The translations under genes were made by a program, and so were the position numbers. Of a stretch of 64,000 bases of DNA, positions 18,170-26,616 are shown one piece after another; position 1 is the stretch's first letter, and each line of letters begins with the position of its first letter. Source of the DNA: Kiloniellaceae bacterium (GTDB lineage Bacteria > Pseudomonadota > Alphaproteobacteria > Kiloniellales > Kiloniellaceae); the NCBI GenBank assembly GCA_021776195.1, contig JAJFGK010000162.1:124001-188000 (forward strand). Direction: 5' to 3'. Under the pieces are notes generated by a model, which did not search any database, was not told where the DNA came from, and saw only the letters and a program-made list of their open reading frames with translations.

Positions 18170-18910
18170 TTAGCGGTTCACGATGGCCTGGGCCGAAAAC
18201 TCCGCCAGCTCGCCCCGCCAGACCTGCCGTCCGAAGCAAAAGGCCTCTCCCGCCCCGTCGCGAATCACCTGTTCCAGCTCTATCGCGGCATGGTGGGCGG
18301 CGAGCCCCAGCAAAGCGGCTTCGTCCGCCCGGAGCGGGCGCATGCGGATGACGATGTCGCCGGTGTGGGCGTGGGTCCCGTAGTGCTGTTCCATCAGCTT
18401 CGTGGTGGACTGGCGCAGGTCATGCGCCAGCAGGTCGGGGAACCGCTTTGCGATGACGAACTCGGTCTCGATAAAGGTGGCGTGGCCCTGGGTTCGAAAG
18501 AGCCGCCTGTACTGGTGCAACCCCTCTCCGAGCGGTACCGACAGGGCCGTTGCCACCCGGGCATCCGCGCCGGTCGCTTTCTTTTCGATCAGCTCGATTT
18601 CGAGATCCATGCCCGCGGCCTGCGCATCGGCCGCGAAGCTGACCATCTTGCCGATGTCGTACTTCAGCCGCGGCGGGCAAACGAAACGCCCCTTGCGTTC
18701 CTCGCCGTAGGCGAGGCCTTCGGCTTCCATAGCCGCCAGCGCACGGCGCGCCGTCATGCGGCTGACGCCGTGAAGCTCGGCCACCGCCCGCTCGGACGGC
18801 AGGGCCGCATGCGCCGGCAGGCTGCCCTCGACAATTTCGCTTCTCAGACGATCGACAATCTGTCTGAAGCGGGGCGAGGGCGCGGCGGAGGGGGAAGACG
18901 GTCGAGCCAT
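18170..18910 (-). CDS. GntR family regulator, HutC/UTRA subfamily
   Basis: 246 residues. A winged helix-turn-helix lies at about 12-80 (RFRQIVDRLRSEIVEGSL, PSERAVAELHGVSRMTARRALAAMEAEGL). The rest is a UTRA ligand-binding domain (ALSVPLGEGLHQYRRLF, FIETEFVIAKRFPDLL, the final ELEQVIRDGAGEAFCFG). HutC-type members bind GT-N-TA-N-AC sites, and two such palindromes occupy the gap to the divergent dioxygenase gene, so it probably represses both itself and that operon until an inducer binds. The inducer is presumably the substrate of the divergent oxidative pathway. Confidence 0.93.
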   Translation of the reverse strand: MARPSSPSAAPSPRFRQIVDRLRSEIVEGSLPAHAALPSERAVAELHGVSRMTARRALAAMEAEGLAYGEERKGRFVCPPRLKYDIGKMVSFAADAQAAGMDLEIELIEKKATGADARVATALSVPLGEGLHQYRRLFRTQGHATFIETEFVIAKRFPDLLAHDLRQSTTKLMEQHYGTHAHTGDIVIRMRPLRADEAALLGLAAHHAAIELEQVIRDGAGEAFCFGRQVWRGELAEFSAQAIVNR

Positions 18911-18944
18911 TGAGGCGCTGCTCCGGTTTTCGTTTGACGAGCAT

Positions 18945-18989
18945 GTTATCTGGTATATACCAAGTTGTCATTGGTATATACCAGATAAC
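18945..18989. promoter_or_regulatory. Double GntR/HutC-type operator
   Basis: A perfect inverted repeat of two 19-nt arms (GTTATCTGGTATATACCAA and its complement) around a 7-nt spacer. Each arm contains the 12-nt palindrome TGGTATATACCA, which includes GTATATAC, matching the GT-N-TA-N-AC consensus for HutC-type GntR regulators. It lies 35 nt before the regulator start and 19 nt before the dioxygenase start, so binding would block both promoters. Confidence 0.85.
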
Positions 18990-19008
18990 CCCTTCTGGAG
19001 AACTGAAC

Positions 19009-19878
19009 ATGCCGGCACTTACAGAGGACCAGAGGGACCGGTTTTGGCGGGATGGCGTCTTGGTGGTCGAAGACGCCGTGACGCCGGACGAACTGGAGAA
19101 CTTGCGCCGGGTCTTCGCGGGATGGGTCGAAGAGAGCCGCGGCCACGGCGGCGATTATGGCGAAACCCTCGATGGGCGCGCACGCTTCGACCTGGAGCCC
19201 GGGCATAGCGCGGCGGCTCCCGCCCTGCGCCGGGTGCAGTCGCCGGAGGAAATCTCCGAGGTCTATGCCGATGTGATGCGCAATGCGCGCACGGTCGACG
19301 TGGTCGCGGAGTTGATCGGCCCGGCGATCAGATTTCACCACGGCAAGGTCAATTCAAAGCTGCCCGGGGCGGCGACCAAAGTAAGGTTCCATCAGGACTT
19401 TCCGTTCCAGCCCATGACCAACGACGACCTGATCACGGCCCTCCTGTTCGTCGACGATGTGACCTTGGAAAACGGCCCGCTCGAGGTTGTGCCCGGGTCG
19501 CACAAGGGGCCGCTCTACACGCTTTGGCACAATGGCGTGTTTACGGGTGCCGTGGCCGATGAGGTCTTCGAAGAACACAAGGCCCGAATTGTCAAATGCA
19601 CCGGCAAGGCGGGCTCGGTCTGTCTGATGCACTCGAGCCTGTTGCATGGGTCGGCGCCCAACCTGTCCGACAAGCCGCGCACGCTCTACATCGCGACCTA
19701 CTACGCCGAGGATGCGATCGAGTTGAGCCCGAACCACCTGCCCAGCAAACTGACGCACGAGTTGGTGCGCGGTGAGCCATCCGGCCGGGTGCGCTGCGCG
19801 GCTTACGAAATGCAGCTGCCGGAAGTGCCGAAAGACACCTCGTTTTTCGCCCAGCAAGCGGCGGCCGAAGGCGCGTGA
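19009..19878 (+). CDS. Phytanoyl-CoA dioxygenase (PhyH) family protein
   Basis: Non-haem Fe(II)/2-oxoglutarate-type dioxygenase of 289 residues. The facial triad is visible as H-x-D in RFHQDFPF near residue 127 and the distal His in LLHGSAPN near 210; an Arg in the following PRTLYIATYY fits the 2-oxoglutarate contact. CTGGAG lies 8 nt before the ATG. It is the first gene of an operon facing the GntR regulator, followed by an FAD/GcvT-type demethylase gene. A role in hydroxylating a small nitrogenous or acyl substrate before demethylation is inferred; the substrate is unknown. Confidence 0.85.
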   Translation: MPALTEDQRDRFWRDGVLVVEDAVTPDELENLRRVFAGWVEESRGHGGDYGETLDGRARFDLEPGHSAAAPALRRVQSPEEISEVYADVMRNARTVDVVAELIGPAIRFHHGKVNSKLPGAATKVRFHQDFPFQPMTNDDLITALLFVDDVTLENGPLEVVPGSHKGPLYTLWHNGVFTGAVADEVFEEHKARIVKCTGKAGSVCLMHSSLLHGSAPNLSDKPRTLYIATYYAEDAIELSPNHLPSKLTHELVRGEPSGRVRCAAYEMQLPEVPKDTSFFAQQAAAEGA

Positions 19879-19907
19879 CCCTGGCCCCGCGACACGAAAG
19901 CTCGATC

Positions 19908-22358
19908 ATGCAAAAGCAACTCCCGTCCCATGCGCAGGTCGTGGTCATCGGCGGCGGCATCCATGGCTGCTCGGTCGCCTATCATCTGGCCAAGGAGGGC
20001 TGGAGCGATGTGGTTCTGCTGGAGCGCAAGCAGTTGACCTCCGGTACCACCTGGCACGCGGCCGGATTGGTCGGACAGTTGCAGGGCAGTCATGCAACGA
20101 CGGCCTTCGCGAAGTACGGGATCGAACTGCTGCAGGAAATCGAGGCCGAGACCGGTCAGAACCCCGGCTATCGCCGCTCGGGCTCGATTTCCATCGCCGT
20201 GAACGACGAGCGCCTTGCCGAGCTGAAGCGCAAGGCGGACTTCGCGTCGCTTTTCGGGATCGAGGCCCATTACCTGACAACGCCGGAGATCGAGGAGCGC
20301 TGGCCGCTGATGAACCCGGAGGGCGTCTTGGGCGGCATCCATATGCCCAGTGACGGTTCGGCGAACCCCATCGATCTGACCACGGCCCTGGCCAAGGGCG
20401 CGCGGCTGCGCGGCGCGAAGATCCTCGAGCAGGTCAAGGTCGAAGAGGTGCTGGTCGAGAACGGCAGGGCGAGCGCCGTGCGCAGCGATCAGGGCACGAT
20501 TACGGCCGACTTCGTGGTGAATTGCGCGGGCATGTGGGCGCGCGAGTTGGGCCGGCGCAATGGCGTCGGCGTGCCGCTGCATGCTTGCGAGCATTACTAT
20601 CTGGTGACCGAGGCCATCGACAACCTGCCCAGCGACCTGCCGGTGCTGAGGTCCTATTGCGACGGGACCTACTTCAAGGAGGATGCGGGCAAACTGCTGT
20701 TCGGCTTCGCCCATAACCGGGCCAAGCCCTGGGGCACGCAGGGGATATCCGAGGACTTCAGTTTCGACAGCTTGCCCTTTGCCGAAGACGACGTGATGGA
20801 CGTGCTGGAGCTGGCAATGAACCGGGTGCCCCTGTTGCAGGAAACCGGTATTCGCACCTTCTTCAACGGGCCGGAAAGCTATTCCTATGACGGGCGCTTC
20901 ACGCTGGGCGAGGCGCCCGATATCAAGGGCTACTTCGTTCTGGCCGGGGTGAACTCGACCGGCATCCAGTCGGGACCCGGCGCGGGCCGCGCCCTGGCAC
21001 AGTGGATCATGAAGGGCCATCCGCCCATGGACCTGAGCGAGATGGACCCGGCCCGTTGCGAGGACTTCCAGTCGCGCGACCTCTACCTGCGGGAACGCGC
21101 GCCCGAAACCCTGGTCCTGACCTATGCCATGCACTGGCCGAACCGCCAGCGCGAGACCGCGCGCAACCTGCGCCGCACACCGTTCCACCACGCGCTGAAG
21201 GCGCGCGGCGCGTGTTTCACCGAGGTTCAGGGATGGGAGCGCCCGGGCTGGTTCGCCCCCGCCGGTGTCGAGCCGAGGTACGACTACAGCTTCGGGCGTC
21301 AGAACTGGTTCGATTACGCGCGCGACGAACAAAAAGCGGCCCGCGAAAGCGTGGCGATGATCGACTACTCCATGCTGGGCAAGCTGATGGTCGAAGGCGC
21401 GGATGCCGAACCCTTCCTGCAGCGGGTCTGCACCAACAACATGGCCATGGCCCCGGGCCGGGTTGCCTATACGCTGATGCTGAACCCGCGCGGCGGGATC
21501 GAAAGCGACGTTACGGTCGCCCGCCACGGCGAACAGGCCTTCATGGTCATGAGCTCGATCTCGCACCGGCGGCGCGACTATCTGCATCTGCGCGACCACA
21601 TCCAGCCCGGCGAGGCGGTCCGCCTGCGTGACGTGACTCCGTCCTATGGCGTTTTGGCCATCATGGGGCCCAAAGCCCGCGACCTTCTGGCGGCGGTCGG
21701 CGATGTGGACCTCTCGAATGCGGCCTTTCCGTTCAACAGTCACCGGACCTTCCATATCGGCCATGCCCGCGTCACGGCGCAGCGCCTGTCCTACGCGGGC
21801 GAGCTGGGGTGGGAAATCTTCGTCACCCCTGACTTTGCCGAGCACCTGTTCGAGGTGCTGATGGACGCGGGCGAGGCCTATGGCCTGCGCCTGATCGGGG
21901 GCGAGGCGCTCAATGCGCTGCGCATCGAGAAGGGCTTTGTGCATTGGGGCCACGACATGGCCTACAGCGAGGCGCCCCACCAGATGAGCCTGGAGTTCGT
22001 TTGCAAGACCGACAAGGCGATCCCCTTCGTCGGGCGGGACGCCTATCTGGCCCGCAAGGCCGAAGGAAAGGGTCCCTTCCTCTGCGCCGTCAGACTTCGC
22101 GATCCCGGCCCGCTGCTGCACCACAACGAACCGGTTCTGCGCAACGGCGAGGTCGTCGGGTATGTGACCTCCGGCGCCTACGGTCACGCGGTCGGCGCGG
22201 CGGTCGGGCTCTCTTTGCTGTCGCTGCCGGAAGGCGAAACGGACCGGCGGTCGCTGGCGGGCGGATCCTATTCCGTGATGGTCGAAGGCAAGGCCATCGC
22301 GGCCGAGGTCAGCCTGTCACCCTTCTACGATCCCAAGAGCGCACGGATGTTTGCCTGA
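19908..22358 (+). CDS. FAD-dependent dimethylglycine/sarcosine dehydrogenase-like protein (DAO-GcvT)
   Basis: 816 residues. Residues about 10-400 form an FAD amine oxidase (DAO) domain with VVVIGGGIHGCSVAYHLAKEG and TSGTTWHAAGLVGQLQGS, where the His is the usual covalent flavin site. The C-terminal half is a folate-binding GcvT-type domain (KLMVEGADAEPFLQRVCTNNMA, GRVAYTLMLNPRGGIESDVTV, SYAGELGWEIFV) ending in GCV_T_C. Such proteins oxidatively demethylate dimethylglycine, sarcosine or related amines and pass formaldehyde to tetrahydrofolate. A GTG at 19875 that overlaps the upstream stop is an alternative start. Substrate not certain. Confidence 0.9.
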   Translation: MQKQLPSHAQVVVIGGGIHGCSVAYHLAKEGWSDVVLLERKQLTSGTTWHAAGLVGQLQGSHATTAFAKYGIELLQEIEAETGQNPGYRRSGSISIAVNDERLAELKRKADFASLFGIEAHYLTTPEIEERWPLMNPEGVLGGIHMPSDGSANPIDLTTALAKGARLRGAKILEQVKVEEVLVENGRASAVRSDQGTITADFVVNCAGMWARELGRRNGVGVPLHACEHYYLVTEAIDNLPSDLPVLRSYCDGTYFKEDAGKLLFGFAHNRAKPWGTQGISEDFSFDSLPFAEDDVMDVLELAMNRVPLLQETGIRTFFNGPESYSYDGRFTLGEAPDIKGYFVLAGVNSTGIQSGPGAGRALAQWIMKGHPPMDLSEMDPARCEDFQSRDLYLRERAPETLVLTYAMHWPNRQRETARNLRRTPFHHALKARGACFTEVQGWERPGWFAPAGVEPRYDYSFGRQNWFDYARDEQKAARESVAMIDYSMLGKLMVEGADAEPFLQRVCTNNMAMAPGRVAYTLMLNPRGGIESDVTVARHGEQAFMVMSSISHRRRDYLHLRDHIQPGEAVRLRDVTPSYGVLAIMGPKARDLLAAVGDVDLSNAAFPFNSHRTFHIGHARVTAQRLSYAGELGWEIFVTPDFAEHLFEVLMDAGEAYGLRLIGGEALNALRIEKGFVHWGHDMAYSEAPHQMSLEFVCKTDKAIPFVGRDAYLARKAEGKGPFLCAVRLRDPGPLLHHNEPVLRNGEVVGYVTSGAYGHAVGAAVGLSLLSLPEGETDRRSLAGGSYSVMVEGKAIAAEVSLSPFYDPKSARMFA

Positions 22359-22403
22359 GCGAACCTGCGACGGGCTCAAGACTTGCCAGGCGGGATTCAC
22401 TCT

Positions 22404-23231
22404 TCACAAGCCCACCGGCACGCCGCCGGCGACCGGAAGAGCCACGCCGGTGACATAGGAGGCCGCGGGACCGGCCAGATAGGCAACCGCATCGGCGACC
22501 TCCTCGGGTGTGCCGGCACGGCCCAGGGCGACACTGCTGTAGCGCTGGCGCCTGACCTCTTCGATGGATCGGTCGTGCGCCTTCGCCAGGCGTGCGTTCG
22601 CCGCCGCATGCATATCGGTCATGATGTACCCGGGGCAGACCGCGTTGCAGCGGATACCTTCGCTTCCGAATTCCGCCGCGATGGTTTTTGTCAGTCCGAT
22701 GACGCCGTGCTTCATGGCGGTATAGGCGCCGAACCCCGCCTCCGCGCCGAGACTGCCGGTCGATCCGATGTTGACGATGACCCCGCCGCCGACCAGCCGA
22801 AACTCGGGAATGGCGGCCTGGCAAAAGGTCATGGGCCCGAGAAGGTTTACCTGAAAGCTCAAGGACCAGTCGGCCGGCCTGGTTTCGAGAAAGGGGCCCG
22901 TCCCGACGGTGGTGCCCGCGTTGTTCACCAGGATATCGAGCCGTCCCGAGCGTTCCTTTGCGCTACGGATGCAGCGGTGGATCTGTTCCGGTTTGGTCAC
23001 ATCGACTTCCAAGGCAAGGGCCTTGCCGCCCGATCCTTCGATTTCGGCCGCAAGCCCTGCGAGCAGATCGAGCTTGCCGAGGCGCGACCCCTCAAGGTCG
23101 AGCTCCCCGGCAACGTCGGTCACCACGACCACTGCTCCCGCCCTCGCCAGGCGAAGTGCCGTTGCCCTTCCTATGCCGTTCGGGGCGGCCGCGCCGGTGA
23201 CGATCGCCGTCTTTCCTTCAAGCTGATTCAT
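22404..23231 (-). CDS. SDR family NAD(P)-dependent oxidoreductase
   Basis: 275 residues. Cofactor motif TGAAAPNGIGRA near residue 12, NNAG in DILVNNAG, catalytic Ser in NIGSTGSLG and Y-x3-K in YTAMK, then CPGYIMTDM. The insertion after TDVAGELDLEG resembles SDRs acting on small hydroxy acids or sugars. It is convergent with the demethylase gene. Substrate unknown. Confidence 0.9.
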   Translation of the reverse strand: MNQLEGKTAIVTGAAAPNGIGRATALRLARAGAVVVVTDVAGELDLEGSRLGKLDLLAGLAAEIEGSGGKALALEVDVTKPEQIHRCIRSAKERSGRLDILVNNAGTTVGTGPFLETRPADWSLSFQVNLLGPMTFCQAAIPEFRLVGGGVIVNIGSTGSLGAEAGFGAYTAMKHGVIGLTKTIAAEFGSEGIRCNAVCPGYIMTDMHAAANARLAKAHDRSIEEVRRQRYSSVALGRAGTPEEVADAVAYLAGPAASYVTGVALPVAGGVPVGL

Positions 23232-23257
23232 TTATTGTCTTCACAAAACCACACGAC

Positions 23258-23842
23258 CTATAGAACCCGAGTCATCAGCAGATAGTCCCCACCATAGCGA
23301 ATTCTATCATGTCCTACGACCGGCTGGCGTGCGCGTTCCCTGTACCCAAGCTTTTCATAAAGCCTGACCGCACCCAGGTTCTCCGAGAAAACATTGAGGC
23401 TCGTTTCTTCAAAGCCTTTCGCTTGTGCCGCCGACTCCGCCTCGGCAATTAGGCGTTGGCCGACGCCGGAGCCTCGAAACTCCCTGTAGACCGCCAATGC
23501 CATGATGTAGTAGCTGCCCTCGGCGTGCATATGTTCGAATGGCGCATATAGATAGTGGCGATCTTCGGGCACAAGGGGGTCGGCTGGACCATCTCCCATG
23601 GCATCCATGGGAAATGCGTGTACTGAACCCAGCACCCTCTCGTCATTCTCGGCAACCGAGCAGTTCGCGAAAGCCGTCGTCACGTTCGGACGGGAGAACA
23701 GATGCTCGACAATCAAATGGGCTCCGCGCCCCGGGATGACACCTTCATAGACCGCCTCTGCCAGGCCGCCGGTCGCCTCCATAAAGGCGTAGGCCAAATG
23801 AGGGATGTCGGCGATTTGTGCGGGCCGTACTGAAAAACTCAT
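23258..23842 (-). CDS. GNAT family N-acetyltransferase
   Basis: 194 residues. The acetyl-CoA binding motif A is visible as LAVYREFRGSGVGQRLIAEAE (R-x-x-G-x-G pattern), and motif B as NVFSENLGAVRLYEKLGYRERAR. The start at 23842 gives MSFSVRPAQIADIPHLAYAF, a typical GNAT beginning, with GAGAGG upstream. It follows the SDR gene on the same strand after 26 nt. Substrate unknown. Confidence 0.88.
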   Translation of the reverse strand: MSFSVRPAQIADIPHLAYAFMEATGGLAEAVYEGVIPGRGAHLIVEHLFSRPNVTTAFANCSVAENDERVLGSVHAFPMDAMGDGPADPLVPEDRHYLYAPFEHMHAEGSYYIMALAVYREFRGSGVGQRLIAEAESAAQAKGFEETSLNVFSENLGAVRLYEKLGYRERARQPVVGHDRIRYGGDYLLMTRVL

Positions 23843-24096
23843 GCTGGTTGCCTCTCGGTCTTCACCCTTCGTCTTGGTGTCGTTGGATCGAGACTCTATC
23901 CCGGCGCCGGATCGCGATCTAACGAGAACTTGGCGTCCTGGCCGGGTCTCGAGTTTCGGTCTCGATGCTGGCCGGCCTCGCCGCATCAAGCCGCCTCGGG
24001 CGGCGGATTGAAGCGCGGCCATCGCTCACCGATTTGCCGCGGACCGACCGGGCGCTATAGTTGAGAAAGTTTGTCCGGCGAGGGGAGCACAAGGGT

Positions 24097-25182
24097 ATGC
24101 CAGCCGAATACCACGCTGACTTCGAGATTCGCGCCGCGCTCGCCGCGGCCATCGAAAAGGCCTGGGGCCGGCTGGGACAGCCCGGCACCTGGTGGAGCGG
24201 CGAGGCACGCATCGCCATTGCCGCCGAGACCAGGCAGGCCCTGCACTGTGCCCACTGCCGCGACCGCAAGGAGGCTCTGTCGCCGCTGCATGTCGCGGGG
24301 CGTCATGATGCCTTGGGCATCCTGAGCGATCCGGCCATCGAGGCCATCCATCGGATTCGCAGCGATGCCGGGCGCCTGACGGAAGGTTGGTTGCACGGCC
24401 TGCTGGCCCAGGGCCTGACCGACGGCGAGTATGTCGAGATTGTCGGCCTTGTCGCGACGGTCGCCGCCATCGACACCTTCGATCGGGCCCTGGGGCTCGC
24501 TCAACGCCATCTGCCCGACCCCATTGCGGGCCCGGCGACGCGGCATCGGCCTTTGGGCGCGAAACCTGGTTTGGGCTGGCTCGAGACCCTGGCGCCGGAA
24601 GACCTGAGCGACGACGACCCCGATCCCTTCAGCCGCTTCGGGGCCTACAACATTCAGCGCGCGCTCAGCCTGGTCCCCGAAGAGGTCATCGCCTTCTTCG
24701 AGCTGGACACGCAGCTCTACTTCTTCGAGCACGGCCAGCCGGAGCGCGCCGCGCAGATCGAGGAGCGCGGGCTGAGCGAGGCCCAGATCGAACTTGTTGC
24801 GGCAAGAGCCGCCGCGCTCAACGGGTGCTACTACTGAACCGCCAGCCATGCCGGGGCGCTCCGTGAGAGGGCCGAGAGGACTGGGCTCAAGGTCGACATC
24901 GCCGCCGCGCTCGCGGGCGACGGGGCGGCCAGTGGCGTGCCCTCTGGCGACTTGCTGCTGGCCTTTGCCGATGCTGTGCTGGCAAGCGATGACCAGGCGG
25001 TGACCCGCGCACGGGACGCGTTGTACGACAGCATGGGCGGACGGGCCCTGGTCGATGCGGCCGCCACCGTGGCCTCCTATAACGCCACGGTCAAAGTGGC
25101 GGACGCCACCGGCATTCCGCTCGACGCAGAAACTGCCGAAGAGACCGCCGAACTCCGGGCGGACCTGGGCTTGATGCCGTAG
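24097..25182 (+). CDS. Predicted selenoprotein, double AhpD/CMD-like peroxidase-related protein
   Basis: One frame of 362 codons from ATG 24097 (GGGGAG upstream) to TAG 25180-25182, broken only by TGA at 24835-24837 (codon 247). The residues around it, AALNGCYY-U-TASHAGALRE, match the E/A-x-C-x2-C-x3-H motif of AhpD-like redox proteins, with UGA exactly at the second Cys; Cys244 and His251 are in place. The downstream 114 codons continue the family helices (AFADAVLASDDQAVTRARDAL, AAATVASYNATVKVADATGI). The first half is a second CMD-like domain with C51-A-H-C54. It is probably a selenocysteine-containing peroxidase or thiol oxidoreductase. If UGA acts as a stop, the product ends at residue 246 without its active site. 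Confidence 0.85.
24838..24872 (+). promoter_or_regulatory. Candidate bacterial SECIS stem-loop
   Basis: Directly after the in-frame UGA. A CGG/CCG stem at 24852-24854 and 24861-24863 closes a six-nt loop GGCGCT, with GG at its first two positions, 18 nt after the UGA. Bulged pairs can extend the helix outward using C24851 with G24865. This fits the known SelB-binding layout (loop guanine about 16-37 nt after UGA). The core stem is short, so the structure is only suggestive by itself. Confidence 0.5.
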
Positions 25183-25218
25183 TTGGGTTCCGATAGCCGG
25201 CCGTGCCGGCGCTTGCCC

Positions 25219-26397
25219 TCAGGCCCGGGCCTCGTCCAGCGAGCGTGCCACCCAGCGGTGGAAGTGGTGCGGCGCGCCGTCGCGGGCCGGGGAAAAGACG
25301 CCGCCCCGATAGGCCGGCGAGGCGCGGCCGCGCTGCAGGGCCTCGACCGCGCCCTGGTCCTCCTGGAAGACGTTCAGCCACAAGCGCAAGAGTTCTTGGC
25401 GCACCGGCTCGTAGGCCGGCTCGGCGACCCTGTCGTCCAGGTAGTAGATCTCCATGCGCTCGAGGGTGCGGTCGGGGGCCAGCGGGTCGAAGAAGACGGT
25501 CCAGACATGGTTCGCGTGCAGGCCCACCGTGGCGTTGGGAAAGACCGAGATGTACTCGGCCAGGGTCTGCTGGCTGTTGCTGAGGCCGGGAAAGCGCGGC
25601 AGCTCGGGCGCGCCTTCGGGCAGGCCGGCGAGGAAGGCGCGGCTGCCCTGGCCGGCATAGAAACCCTCCTCGCCGCAGATCTCGTAGTGGTCCTCGATCC
25701 GCGAGACGGCGGCCAGCTCGGGATGGATCCAGGGCACGTGGTAGGCGTCGCAGTGGTTCTCGACCGGGAATTTCCAGTTGCTCTTCAGGTCGATCGACCA
25801 GGAGGAGTGGCTGCCGCCGTGGCGCAGCAGGCTGGTGTCGTAGTCGGCCCAGCGCTCGTTCAGGGGCCGTGCGAAGTCCTCGAAGGCCGGCGCGTCGCCG
25901 CTCAGATTGACGAAAATCATGTCGAACCAGACCGCGCTGCGCAGCGGCTTCAGACCGTGCCGGCCGCGGTCGAACCCGGGGCAGTCGTGGTTGTCGGGGC
26001 CGCCGATCTGGGGCGTCGAGCGCAGCTTGCCTTCCAGGTCGTAGGTCCAGGAATGGTATGGACACTGGATGAAACGCTTTACGCTGCAGGGCTTGCTGAC
26101 CAATTCCAGGCCACGGTGGCTGCAGACGTTGTGGAAGACCCGGATCTCACCCGCGACATCGCGCAGCACCAGCAGCGGCAGGCCCATGAAGGTGATCGGT
26201 TTCAGGTCGCCGGGCTTGGGCACGTCGATGCCGGCGCCGACCACCGCCCAGGTCTGGCCGAAAAGCCGATCCCGTTCGTGGGCGAAGAGCGCCTCGGAGG
26301 TGAAGAGGGCGTTGGGCAGGCCCCGGGCCTCGGCGATAGGCCGGTCGACGCCCCGCAGGGTGTCGGGAGAGAGCGCGGCCTGGGCGGAATCGATCAT
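25219..26397 (-). CDS. Rieske [2Fe-2S] oxygenase, alpha subunit
   Basis: 392 residues. The Rieske cluster ligands are C-x-H in CSHRGLEL and C-x2-H in CPYHSWTY near residues 85-110. The mononuclear iron site is in HCDAYHVPWIHPEL, with Asp as the bridging residue between the two metal sites. The start at 26397 (MIDSAQAALS) has AGGA upstream; a GTG seven codons earlier is possible. No reductase or ferredoxin partner is adjacent. It is divergent from the solute-binding protein gene and convergent with the selenoprotein gene. Substrate unknown; aromatic or quaternary amine compounds are typical. Confidence 0.9.
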   Translation of the reverse strand: MIDSAQAALSPDTLRGVDRPIAEARGLPNALFTSEALFAHERDRLFGQTWAVVGAGIDVPKPGDLKPITFMGLPLLVLRDVAGEIRVFHNVCSHRGLELVSKPCSVKRFIQCPYHSWTYDLEGKLRSTPQIGGPDNHDCPGFDRGRHGLKPLRSAVWFDMIFVNLSGDAPAFEDFARPLNERWADYDTSLLRHGGSHSSWSIDLKSNWKFPVENHCDAYHVPWIHPELAAVSRIEDHYEICGEEGFYAGQGSRAFLAGLPEGAPELPRFPGLSNSQQTLAEYISVFPNATVGLHANHVWTVFFDPLAPDRTLERMEIYYLDDRVAEPAYEPVRQELLRLWLNVFQEDQGAVEALQRGRASPAYRGGVFSPARDGAPHHFHRWVARSLDEARA

Positions 26398-26616
26398 CTT
26401 GTAGGTTCCTGACACCAAAGAAACTTCCAGATCGCGACCTAAGGCGAAGTGGGCCGGATCGTCTATCCATGACGCGACATTTGGAATGCCGCTGGTAGAG
26501 CGGTTGCTTGCTTTTCGGCGGCCAGGATGCCTAGTGTAATCGCTACCAGGATCCGATCCGCCGAAGAGCGGGTGTGCCTGGGAGGGAAATTTGTTTCACG
26601 AGGGAGGACGAAAACG

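Noticed and set aside
24097..24837. Reading the AhpD-like gene as a short 246-residue protein ending at TGA, plus a separate small gene after it
   Set aside because: Both parts are in the same frame, the stop falls on the conserved second Cys codon, and the downstream part has no start or Shine-Dalgarno of its own that fits the family.
25196..25210. GCCGGC-CGT-GCCGGC hairpin as a terminator of the selenoprotein gene
   Set aside because: The stem is only six pairs and lacks a T-run, so it was not listed as a terminator.
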